Translations under genes and position numbers: made by a program | Part shown: in pieces, positions 31,566-41,533 of the stretch | Numbering within the stretch: position 1 is the stretch's first letter | Layout: the number at the start of each line of letters is the position of its first letter | From: Capronia americana | Taxonomy: Eukaryota > Ascomycota > Eurotiomycetes > Chaetothyriales > Herpotrichiellaceae | Length of the DNA: 64,000 bases | NCBI GenBank assembly: GCA_016110215.1 | Contig: JADWQD010000009.1 | Coordinates: 1,056,093-1,120,092, forward strand | Direction of reading: 5' to 3' | The notes under the pieces: generated by a model | What the model was told of the DNA's origin: nothing | Seen by the model: the letters and a program-made list of their open reading frames with translations, nothing else | The model's database searches: none

Positions 31566-32685
31566 TCATAATTTGCCGCCTCTCCTGTGTTCGACAGCCT
31601 CCCTCAGCACGCGAATCACCTCTCCCGGATCCTGGGCTCCAAACACCGCAGACCCGGCCACGATTACGTTGGCGCCCGCATCGGCCGCTTGGTCGATCGT
31701 CTTTTCCGATAGGCCGCCGTCGACCTCGATGTTCAGGTCCGGATACCGCTCGCGCACGGCCTTGACTTTGGGCAGTTCCGAGGCCATGAATTTCTGGCCG
31801 CCAAAGCCAGGGTGGACCGTCATGACGAGGACCATCTGTGTGTTAGATACCGTGTCAGACAATTTTAAACTAGTTACCCTTTGCCATGGTGGAGAGAGAA
31901 ACCATGAGAAGTCCGGGCATAGGGAAAGTTGGTGTGCACATACATCGGGCCGTTCCTCTTTGTTCTCATTCTCTAGAATGTCCCACAGCACATCGACACT
32001 CGTCTCCGGCTTGATCGCAATGCCCGCTTGCATGCCCAGGTCATGTATATATTTTATCAATTTCTTGGGTGACGTGGGCGTCGTGGTCTCGTTATCTTCG
32101 GGTTTCGTGGCCGCGACCGACGAAACAGCGGCTTCATAGTGGAAACAGTAGAGATCACAGCCTGCGTCGCGGAACGTGGACGCCCATCTGTGTGGCTGTT
32201 GACGCCCCGTAGCATGTCAGAAGGACGGCTCGCCTTGGCTGGCCTGGACTGTATCCGACTCACCTCCGCGATCATCATGTGGCAATCAAACGTGCCTCTC
32301 CCGCCCGGATTCCTCGGCCGCTCAACATGCGGTCGGATCTTCGACACGACGGGCGGGCCGAACGTGATGTTGGGGACGAAATGGCCGTCCATCTGTGCGT
32401 TCAAGGGAACCGCAAATGTCAGCGATTTGTATAGCAAAAGCAGCGGTAGAACCAATGGGGGCGTGTGTGTCTGTGGAAGCGCCCCGTGCCTGTGCTTGTG
32501 CCTGTGCTTGTGCCCTTGCTCGTTCCTGTCCCCGTACTCTACTCCCCCTCCCCCTGGCTAGGAAGACCTACAATATCGACGTGAAGCCAATCGCAGCCTT
32601 GGCCCATTGTCTTTGCGCACTCATGGCCGAGTTGGGCAAAGTCGGCGCTCAGGATCGAGGGCGCTATGATCGCAGGAGGGCCCAT
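31566..32685 (-). CDS. RPE1: Ribulose-phosphate 3-epimerase, 4 exons
   Basis: Spliced product of 254 residues: exons 32685-32572, 32392-32264, 32195-31944 and 31835-31566, with introns of 179, 68 and 108 nt. All joints are in phase and rebuild family motifs across them: WLHVDI joined to [19 protein letters not shown] joined to PHRW, and ERPD joined to [16 protein letters not shown]. The active-site Asp pair is in HVDIMDG and VDGG, and the GSAVFG phosphate loop is present. It interconverts ribulose 5-phosphate and xylulose 5-phosphate in the cytosolic pentose phosphate pathway. In exon 3 an unusual Ala/Val/Thr/Pro insertion ([20 protein letters not shown]) lengthens the protein beyond the typical 220-235 residues. 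Confidence 0.94.
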
Positions 32686-33524
32686 CGTGGAGTCTGATTG
32701 AGATCTCAGGAAGAAATGTGGTGGTTCGGGGGTATGGTGGTGGTGCAGCTGCCGACGCGAAGTGCTGAAAGCGTATGGAGTGATGACAAAGGATTCTGAA
32801 TGCCCGACGAAGAGAGAGTATCTTAGTCAGTAGGGATCTTCTCTTCAAGTCGATATCGAGCTCGCTGCTACACTACGTGTAGATGGACCGCGGCGAAGAA
32901 CATTGGGAAATAATTGTTTGGGTAAGCGTCATTGGCTTAGCGAGGCCTGAAGGCCTGGTCCGGAGTAAGCTGCCCTGAACCCCGCCGAGGGGTAGTTAAC
33001 TAGCCTAGGGAGCCTCGAGAACAGAGGGAGCGGGGGCAGCCGTTGTGTTTCTCGAAGAGGCAACATGCTTACGAACGCTGATTGAGCCTTAGACTTACAC
33101 GATTACACCACACGCACTCCTCTACTTGCGAGAGTTTTTTCCAATAGGAATAGCAGGATTGGATCGAAGTAATGGCAATTTCAGTATACCTAAATAACTC
33201 CTCGAATCGTCCAAGAGAACTCCGAGCAGACCCCGCGTTGGACTGTGTGGTCTAATCGCTCAGCCAGATCTTGTACATGTGTGCCCTGTGTTGTACAGTA
33301 TATCGGCCAGGAGGTCTCTCTGCGTTGGGACCATAAGTAGTAAACACGAATCCGCCCAATCTCAAAAAATTGTCCCAATCTTGAAGCGACTGTAATCTGA
33401 CAACTGGAGACTCGAGGCTGGAAGACTGAAACCCAATAGCAAAACTGACGTCGCCAATAATGGCAGCATGACAAGGAGATTCGTCGCAAGGCTGTACGGC
33501 CAGCCACCATGCCGCTAAGGTGAT
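32686..33524. other. Gene-free interval between RPE1 and the Cys/His-cluster gene
   Basis: 839 bp upstream of RPE1 and downstream of the next leftward gene. Only short ORFs without family signal. Confidence 0.45.
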
Positions 33525-34319
33525 CTAGTGCATGCATCGCGCACAGATCGGAGTGCTGCTACTGTGTCGACACTCTGGTGTGAGACGGAGTGGTCGGACA
33601 ACGAAATGATTTGCAAACGCAGCACCAACGCCGGTGAGGACTTGACTTGCAGTGGCACTCGGTTGGACAAATGAGCTCTCGTACTCGCTGTTCAAGATGG
33701 ATCGATCGTCAATGCCGATGCCAGAGCCACGAGCCGCAAGCGCCGAGTCGTCAAGCAGGCCGGGAATGACCATGCCGGAGGAGTCCTGTTCGAAAGAGAT
33801 GTGATCGAGACTATCTGGAGGGCTGATGAAATCGTCCCAAGGGTGACGGTCGTCTTCCTCTTCCTCCTCTTCAGTCGCAAATTGATCTCCCGTTCCATTG
33901 ATATAGACGCTGGCAGCGTGATGCCCCCCAAAGTGGCCGCGGGCTTGGGGGCTACCGTCCAAGCTTCCATCGCTCGAAAAGCGAGATAAGTCGGTGCGGG
34001 GAGACGACCAGGACGAATCAAATCTTGAAGTCCGGTCAGGAAGGTCAACGTCTGGGTTAGGCATACCTTGACGTCCTCCCTCACCTCCGTATGCTTCACG
34101 GTTCGATTCGTCCTTGAAGTACGTTAGTCGGCACATACAACTCTTGCATCCACATCCACACCCATGGTGGCCCCCACCAGAGCAGCAAGTAGTGGAAGGG
34201 ATCTCATTGTTGGTGTGGTTCTTGTTTTTGATAGTATAGACAGGGTCTGTGGACGGTCGTGAAATGGAATCCGGTGTGTAGTCATTAAGCGTGGGTCGCG
34301 AGAATGGTTGGTGAGCCAT
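33525..34319 (-). CDS. Hypothetical protein with N-terminal Cys/His cluster and acidic tract
   Basis: 264 residues from the ATG at 34319, chosen because it sits in an ideal context (GCCACCATGG); the frame is open 145 codons further upstream, but that Ser-rich stretch reads like 5' UTR. Residues 45-63 form a dense cluster with seven Cys and two His (CCSGGGHHGCGCGCKSCMC), suited to metal binding. The middle is Ser/Asp/Arg-rich and probably disordered, with an acidic run EEEEEEDD and then DRHPWDDFISPPDSLDHISF. No family is recognised. No signal peptide or membrane helix is visible, so a cytosolic or nuclear protein is likely. Confidence 0.6.
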   Translation of the reverse strand: MAHQPFSRPTLNDYTPDSISRPSTDPVYTIKNKNHTNNEIPSTTCCSGGGHHGCGCGCKSCMCRLTYFKDESNREAYGGEGGRQGMPNPDVDLPDRTSRFDSSWSSPRTDLSRFSSDGSLDGSPQARGHFGGHHAASVYINGTGDQFATEEEEEEDDRHPWDDFISPPDSLDHISFEQDSSGMVIPGLLDDSALAARGSGIGIDDRSILNSEYESSFVQPSATASQVLTGVGAAFANHFVVRPLRLTPECRHSSSTPICARCMH

Positions 34320-36825
34320 GGTGGCAAAAATACGAGGTCGACCCCTGGAGTTTGTGGGGTGACATGCAGGGAATAGAAGGCCTTGGGTGCTTTTGTGACG
34401 CAGTATTGAGATGTCCGCCGTGTTAGTGTATTTGCTTTTGTATATAAGTGAATAAGCGACGCTCAGTGAAGAAGAGCTGGGAAGAAATTGAAAAGAAGAT
34501 GAACTGGGGCTGGATGAAGGGGTATATGATAGAATCAAGGGAGGAGTCCTCCAAGACTGAAGAGTCAGGTGAGATGTGTCTGGGATCCGGCTTGCCTGGC
34601 AATGACGGAGATCAATGAACGAGCAGCGAACTCTTGCACGGAAGGACGAAAGGATACTCAGCCTCGACTGCTCTCTGGAGACGAGAAACGACGAGCTGAA
34701 CGTGGGGGTTCCTGCACAAGCACGTCGTCCAGAAAGACCCGGCATGAATGGCACGTCTTAATGGGCAGTTTCGTAGTTCCGCGGCAAGGATCTCGTGGTC
34801 AATCCTGCGACTGGGTGGGATGGGTGCATGAATGATGGCTGTGTCGGGCGTCGACGCAGGATCAAAATGCAGTCCAGCCTGATAGTGGAGAGGAAGACGA
34901 ACTCAATCACTCCAGATTCAGCGATTGACCATGGAGTGCTGCTTTCAAATGCTTAGAAACCATATCCCGTGACCACTCTCGCTCTGCAGATATTCGCAGG
35001 GCGCGACACGAGGGCCCATGAAAGGCAGATACAGAGCTTGTGAATGTCGTGTCCAAAACGCGGCTGGTGACGGTTATTGACATTGAATGGTACTGCACGT
35101 GGAAACGAGCTTGCATTGGCGGGCGTGCATGCATATGCATATGCGTTGGCTTCGAGTCGCGGGGAACGAGTTGAACGACAGAAGGAATATTGGCGTTGAA
35201 ATGGCAGCTAGAGCGTCCCACAGTCATAGCGGTTGAGAGGAAGATACTGTCAGATGAAGCACATTATTCATCGTTGTTTGACGGTCTACATTTAAAACAA
35301 GGGCTAACCAAACAGAAGTTCCCACAGCCTGGCACAGATACGGCAAGGATTCCCATTTGCTAGCTTCCTACCGACCTTTCTGTCACCGGTTTCGACCAGA
35401 GATTGTCCGTCCGGGTAGTGAACTCCCCTCCTCTTCATACTCTCTCTTAACTTACAAGTCCCTCCTCAAAAAGCTACCGAGGCACATCATTTCTGGACAC
35501 TTTACGAGGTACTGACATGTGGCCGTCCCCCATGTGTTTGCTCCTTGATATTAAATGTCGTACCCTATCAAGTAACTCAGCCCGGCCAATGGAGCCTGCG
35601 TGCCGTCTATGACTCCCACCCCTTGACCCGCTCTATGTCTAATTCCGATCTGTCGTGGAGTTACTACAAGAGCTCCTCGACTTTCAAGGCGCTCTCTCTT
35701 ACTCCGATGTTCGTAGACACGGACATTTTATTAGAGTTGTTGTGTATGTGAGAGGTACGAGGTACATAGCCGCGTATAGCCGCGCTTTGATGGAATATTT
35801 TCCGTTTTTCGGCTGTACCTCGTGTCCGTTTTGTTGAAGCAGGTTGAAGTCATCAGAGTCCCTCACATCTGCATAAATTTTGTTGACCAAGTTTGTACTG
35901 TGTACGAGTACTTTGTACTCCGTGTACTATTTAGTTTCGTGTGTACGAGTTAGTAGCTGCGATTCAAAGGTTTCAATTGGTCTACTGTACGAGTACAGTG
36001 TCTCTCAAATTGTCATCACGAGGAAACGATTATCCCCCTGCCACCGCTTCCATGCGATTGCTTTTTCCGGCCCACTACTGCAGAGAGATCATGATTGGAT
36101 GGCCCCTCCCCAGCCGAGGGTAAGAAACTTGACATTCACGAACATCGACCACGGAACGAGTGTCGATCATGGCCCTCGTCATGGTGCATTAGTCTGCCGC
36201 ACCATAAGCGGATGATGACGATGGCTGGATGGCAAGAATCTCGGGCCTCGCCGGTACTGCAGAGTGATAGGTTCTGTAAGGTCAGAGAGGCAAGCCGCAT
36301 CCATTTCGCCTTCGGTTAGGCTGACGGTGCTTTTGTTCAGCCGTGTTTCTAGAAAGACAGCCAGACCAGGTTGTGCCTGTGTCGTTAGGCGGTCAAGACG
36401 TCCTTCGCCTCTGTGGTTCGGGCTCTAAACAGCGAAAGCTCGGGCTATCCGAGCCACATTGATACAAAGCTCCGTGTCAAATTTCTCGTCGGACCACTCA
36501 CTGCAATAGACCACTTACAAAGAACTGGGTAACTATATCCCATTCGTGTATACGGGGAGACATTTGAGTTTCTCCCAGCTGTCCAGTGAAGCTGGGAGTC
36601 GCCTCTACCTCCTCTCTGCTTTGGCTGTAGCCAGATAGTCATGATTCGTAAATCCATTCATGCAAGTTTCATCCCCCCGGTGTATATATGCCAATTTTCA
36701 TGCCTCGTCGGAGATGGGTATCATACAATCCTATGTAGATCGCGTAAAGTCATGATTCAGTCAATCCTGACTCTCCAGGATGCCCTGAACAAAGTAAAAG
36801 GGACAGGTGGAGTACAGTCTTCAAC
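34320..36825. other. Long gene-free interval (2.5 kb)
   Basis: No convincing coding region on either strand. It includes the 5' UTR region of the Cys/His gene (to about 34750), a (ATGCAT)-type palindrome at about 35127-35143, and a GTAC-rich segment at 35890-36010. The 3' end adjoins the stop of the Ndt80-family gene. A lost gene or a regulatory RNA cannot be excluded. Confidence 0.5.
35890..36000. repeat. GTAC-rich segment with repeated TGTACGAGTA/CGAGTAC motifs
   Basis: Within about 110 bases the motifs TGTACGAGTAC (near 35899), GTACTCCGTGTAC (35916), TGTACGAGTTAG (35942) and TGTACGAGTACAGTG (35985) occur. Several are inverted repeats around GTAC. This clustering is not expected by chance in the surrounding composition. 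Confidence 0.6.
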
Positions 36826-38718
36826 CTACACCACCTCAGAGAAATATCTTTTGCTTGTATGTCTTCCAGGTGATCGTGGGTCAGGCGGTAAAGGTCCACT
36901 GTGGTGTACTACGTGTGGACGGAACACGGCATCAACTGGAGGCTGCCAATCATCCAGGCCTAACGGAAAGTACTCGTAGAGTTGGTCGACACTTTCCCCC
37001 TCGGCGCTGTACGGTAGACCTGATTTCGTAGGTAACAACTCTGGTCTTTGAGACATCGGTGGTAGTGAACCAGTCCCGTTCATCGTTGCCATCGAGCTGG
37101 GAACGCTTGTCATTGATACTTGGTGAGAATGCAGCCGAGGCCGTGGGCCTGCCGGGTTCGAGATGTGGCCAGGTGACGTGCTGGTGTTGCTGGTGTAAGT
37201 CCCGACAGGTCCTTTGTTTAGCAGGGAAGGTGAAGGATTGGAGGTGGGTGGTCGTGATGAGTGTCTTGAGCTCTGCTGTGGAGGATGAGGACTTCCTCCC
37301 TCGTCGTCACTCCCGAAATGCAAGCTCATCGGCCTACTTCCTTGAGCCATCTCCTGCGGAAATGTGAATGGAAAGGTGCCGGGCGTGCCTATTTCAGGTG
37401 TACCATCAGGGAACGCTGGAACAGCGGGACGACTCATTGAAGTCGAGTAAGGTGTGGCTAGGGGATCGTGGACGCCTTGCGAAACCCAGGCAGTGCCATC
37501 ACTATCTCCTGGCTTCATATCAACATGGTCATACCCAACCACCATCTGCGGTAGTTCCTCCGAAGGAGTCTTGATCTTTGGTGCTGAAGTAACTTGTGGG
37601 ACGGAAGTTGCACTGTTCGATGCTCGGGATGCTGATGGTAGGTGTTTTCTCGCCGTGGAACTGCTGCTCAGGGGCAAGTCCTTGCGAGCAGCAAAATTTC
37701 GTGGACTTCGACCTCGAACAATGACTGCTCCTGAATGTGCTTCGGCAATGGAAATCTTTCCGCCTGTGGACAATGAAGCCATGATCTTCAAGTGAAGGGT
37801 GAAATGTTGCTGCAACTCCTTCCGTCGTCCGTTGTTCGCAGTCGCTATTCTGAACTGGAGTCTCTTCCACTGGATGGGGAATGTCGTAAAGTCAGTGTCT
37901 AGCTCTTGTCCCGACATCTTATCCAACGGTATCGTCGGAGGCTCTCGTTCTACTTTGTCCTCGGGTTTCGGTGCCTCTCCGCTGGCGGGAGTCTTCCACG
38001 GAACAGAAATGATCTTGACAGAGTTTCCCTCTACGGATTCAGTGGCCGATACCGCTAATTCTAATTCGTAAATTGGAATTCTAGAGCCGTCATCGGTGAA
38101 GACATATCTGAGATTCCTTGGCAAGGTCACCGAGCCAGTGATCTGGAACAGATTGCGGCGGTAGCACGTCAACTCTGGCGGAGGTGGAGGAGTGTCGGCT
38201 GTAGCAGGCCACTGGGACTCGGCAAGGAAGAACATCCCATGTAATTGGGCACTGATATTGACCGATGAGCGCCGGAAGGAGTCATCGAGGAGGGTGAAAT
38301 TGTATTGAGGCATGGAGAAACTGAGGTATTTGCTGTCGCGATCGATCGACGGACTGTCCGGGAGTCCCTCCGTAGGCACTTGGTCGAACTGAGCCATTGT
38401 GTTGTCGGCAAAGGGATCTTCGAACCCGGAGGAATAGCGCTTCAGCATCGCAGGATGCTGGAGACTGTTCGAAGGCGCAAACCCGAGCTCATCACCGCTG
38501 CAACGTGTTAGACAAGGCTTTGGCGGAAAGTTGTGCTGGGAGAGAGTATACCTCATATATGGTTCCGAGTCGAAGTTCGAGTACTGTTCTTGTAAATCCA
38601 TAACTGACGGAACACTCATATAGTCCAGATTTTGCAGTCCTCCCGCTCCATACGAAGGCAGCGGGCTGGGAAAATAGGGCGTCGCGAGAGGGTCGTAGCC
38701 GTCCATAGTGGAGGCCAT
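36826..38718 (-). CDS. ron1: Ndt80-family transcription factor (RON1 or VIB-1/XprG type)
   Basis: Spliced length 612 residues. A 54-nt intron at 38551-38498 (GTATAC..TTGCAG, branch CTAAC) is a multiple of three and leaves an open frame if retained; splicing yields YMRSGDELGF. The Ndt80/PhoG DNA-binding fold runs from about residue 135 to 340, with MFFLAESQW, LTCYRRNLFQITGSVTLPRN, ESVEGNSVKIISVPWKTP, QWKRLQFRIATANNGRRKEL and VIVRGRSPRNF. The C-terminus ends in LDDWQPPVDAVFRPHVVHH and SKRYFSE, shared with fungal VIB-1-like members. Such factors act in the nucleus on nutrient-response genes. The nearby GH3-GNAT and GlcN6P deaminase genes favour RON1, the activator of N-acetylglucosamine catabolism; VIB-1 remains possible. 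Confidence 0.85.
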   Translation of the reverse strand: MASTMDGYDPLATPYFPSPLPSYGAGGLQNLDYMSVPSVMDLQEQYSNFDSEPYMRYTLSQHNFPPKPCLTRCSGDELGFAPSNSLQHPAMLKRYSSGFEDPFADNTMAQFDQVPTEGLPDSPSIDRDSKYLSFSMPQYNFTLLDDSFRRSSVNISAQLHGMFFLAESQWPATADTPPPPPELTCYRRNLFQITGSVTLPRNLRYVFTDDGSRIPIYELELAVSATESVEGNSVKIISVPWKTPASGEAPKPEDKVEREPPTIPLDKMSGQELDTDFTTFPIQWKRLQFRIATANNGRRKELQQHFTLHLKIMASLSTGGKISIAEAHSGAVIVRGRSPRNFAARKDLPLSSSSTARKHLPSASRASNSATSVPQVTSAPKIKTPSEELPQMVVGYDHVDMKPGDSDGTAWVSQGVHDPLATPYSTSMSRPAVPAFPDGTPEIGTPGTFPFTFPQEMAQGSRPMSLHFGSDDEGGSPHPPQQSSRHSSRPPTSNPSPSLLNKGPVGTYTSNTSTSPGHISNPAGPRPRLHSHQVSMTSVPSSMATMNGTGSLPPMSQRPELLPTKSGLPYSAEGESVDQLYEYFPLGLDDWQPPVDAVFRPHVVHHSGPLPPDPRSPGRHTSKRYFSEVV

Positions 38719-41533
38719 GTGTGAGGGCGGAGGCGGATGCGGAGTTGGAGGTTCGAGGAGCTGCGCAAGAGCTACGGAGAGGATATTGTTATTGAGAGCA
38801 GAGAATTCTCGTCTTCATTCTCGAGAGCAAGAGAAATTGCTCAAGAGCGCGCCACCGTCGAAGAGGACAGAAAATTGGAATATCGATGACCCGGGGGGTT
38901 GTTAATCAGCAATGGCGGGTTTAAGCAGCGAGCAGGTGAATACCCTGCTGAGACAGCGCAATGCTTCGGGGCGCACGAACAATGGAATGTTCGACCCCAA
39001 GAGGCGGGAAGGAGGGACCAGAGCAGGGACCAGTGCAGGGACGGGCGCGGTAGCCGGGGCCTGTATGCGCCCGCCTGTAGGAAGACAGAACGGTGCGTGG
39101 GTGTTCCGTAGCTTGGCGGACGGCCGACGACAAATAGCTCGAGGATTATGAGATGAGGCAAATTTCAGCAGTGAATGAGCTTAAATCTCGTGTTTGCGCG
39201 GCTTTCTTTCGAGATGCTCAAGCGACAGTGAGTCAAGGTTGACAATGTGGTGAGACAGATCAAAGAGGTGTATTCGAATAGATATGGTGACCAACTCCAG
39301 GGTCAGGTTAAGCGGTGCCGTGTCAGTCTGAGGGAGGAAGGCACACTGACCGGGGTATCAGGTAGCGAGGTTGGCGGTTGACCAAACAGCAGGTGAGGTT
39401 CCTGGTATCTCCCTGGTTCTGCGGCTGCTGTCCTGTTAGGCCGGTAGATAAGTACCGAGGACAGTACTGGGTAGTTGCTCGTGCCAGGCTGCGACAGGCT
39501 CCAAGGTTCGCTTGTTTGGTGGCTGGTCGGTAGAAGGCAAGGCGGTCTTCTAGAAGAAAACGGGGCCTGGAGCTTAGGGCCGCTAAGTTGAAATGGCAAC
39601 TGTAGGTAAACGGTTAGAGGCGTGGAGACTCATTTCTTGTCGCCCATGCCTTTCCCCCGTCTTTCGCATTTCCAGTGTCGGACTTTTGCCCAACTTGACC
39701 AAGCGTCCACCGCGCCCATGGCGCTGCGAGTCGTCGGAATTACGAGCTGGAGGCCAAAGGAGGCCTGGTGGGAGCCCCTGATTCTGGTGCGGCCAAAGAA
39801 CAAAGAAACTTGCCTCGCTGCTGGGCCCTCGCCCCTCGCCCCTTCCGATATTTTATTTCCACTCGTGCAATCGAATTGGCAGAGTCAATTCCTGGTGGAC
39901 TGGAAGGCTCAGTGTCAGGTCCTAATCAGTCCATTCAGCCCGTGCCCACAAAAAGCGGGCCTGAACTCTGGCAACTGATACGATTCAGTCCATGCAGCAA
40001 CCCCTCATGCACCGAAGCGTCATGGAAACTTGGAAGCATCCTTAGTCCTCGGATTAGCCAGATGCCTCCTAGCCAGAAAATCATACGCATGGTTCTTATG
40101 GGGACCACGATGCCGCCTCTCCAGTCAGAAACCCGTTTTGTCTAAAAGCACCCCTCTGGCCTGCTTCTCCCGCGCCTCATCGCTGATCATCACCGCACCT
40201 AAGAGCCTGACATGCATGAAAACAGCCTGCTCGTTCTGCTTGTCCCGCTTGCGCTTGCCTGTCGTGGATACAAGCTGACGGCACTTGGGTGGGCAACCCT
40301 AGGCGACGGTGAGAACGTAAAGGTGCAGCAGCATGGGCTACAGCTGATCTTAGCTTCTGACCACTGCCTTCAAATAGCAACTCTGTGCGACTTCGCGTCT
40401 GCCATGGCTAGCTATGGCGTCGTTGAGTGGCGCTTGCGGAAAGCCTCGCGTATTCTGTGAAACGCATCACAGGCACGGGTTCTTTGTTCGCAATCGAGGC
40501 ACTGGAGGAGGTACTAGCCTAGTGGTCAGATCGCACTACGTAACCATAAAGATTCTATAGGTTTGCGCCGACGAGGGACAGCCCGGCGCTCATTCGAGAA
40601 CCCATCGAAGCAAAAGATCCCATGACGAGGTGGTGCCTATCCGCCAGGCCCAGTGGAGTGAGACAACGAATGGCAATACCCTCCTCACGGATAAGAGCCC
40701 GAAATTCCGCACAGCGCAAGAAACCATACCCTAAAGAGCATGCCCGTCAGTATTCGACTACCGTGTCGAGTCGATTATCGGACCCATGTGAAAACCAGCG
40801 TCAAACAAAGCCGCACGAGAGGCTCTGGTAAGAAAAACTCACTCCATCTGCCTAAAACGTCTTGCTCCGTCTCTCCGTGTTTCTCATGCTAGTGGGCCTC
40901 TCAAGCTATTGCACTAAACCGTTCCTGGTCTGCAATCAACCCAGATTCTGTTGCCGTCTCGTCCGTCGAGTGTCTGCTGACCATAAGCCACATCGTCGTG
41001 GTTATGACGCCAAAACGCCCTCACCACTCAGAAGTATAGTCGTGGTACTTGCGCGAGTCTTGTCGATAGGACAGCAGGCACATCGAGTCATATAGACCTC
41101 GCACACCCTTGGGCATGGGAGCATTGGTGTCCCTAGGCTCCGAGTGCCAACTGACTCACCGCTAATGGCAAGTAGTGGTTGACCGGGGTGACGGATGAAG
41201 AAGGTCGATAAGCAAGTCGGGCCTTGGCTCTTCTTCCTCCCGTCACCGATCCTCTATGTTGCAGCAATCTACACAAGTTCTCGTAGTCCGTTTTCTCAAA
41301 CAGTTCGTAGCGGAACCAGCTGGGGTCTGCTCTCAGCAGCGCCTCACGTCGGGTGACTGAGATCTTTCTAAGTCCGGCCAGTGCGAATCCGCGCCAAGAA
41401 TTGAGTCGAGAGTTGAGACTGGCGCTTGCTGTCGCCTCGAGTCGACGTTTTGTCGCCTGGCGATTCGGAGTGTGCGAAACCGTATAGTTGATTTTAGCGT
41501 CAATAGGGGGTTGATCTTGTTCATTGATATTCA
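38719..41533. other. Long gene-poor interval (2.8 kb)
   Basis: No protein family is recognisable. A 79-codon ATG frame at 38912-39151 and a 134-codon frame at 41133-41537 on the minus strand lack any family signal. Relics of lost cluster members could be here but none can be seen. The region includes the promoter of the Ndt80-family gene. Confidence 0.5.

Noticed and set aside
38912..39151. 79-codon ATG frame upstream of the Ndt80-family gene
   Set aside because: Too short and without any recognised pattern to be called a gene from sequence alone.
40505..40620. Possible tRNA gene (TAGCCTAGTGGTCAGATCG looks like a D arm)
   Set aside because: No matching acceptor stem, anticodon arm or T arm could be drawn by eye.
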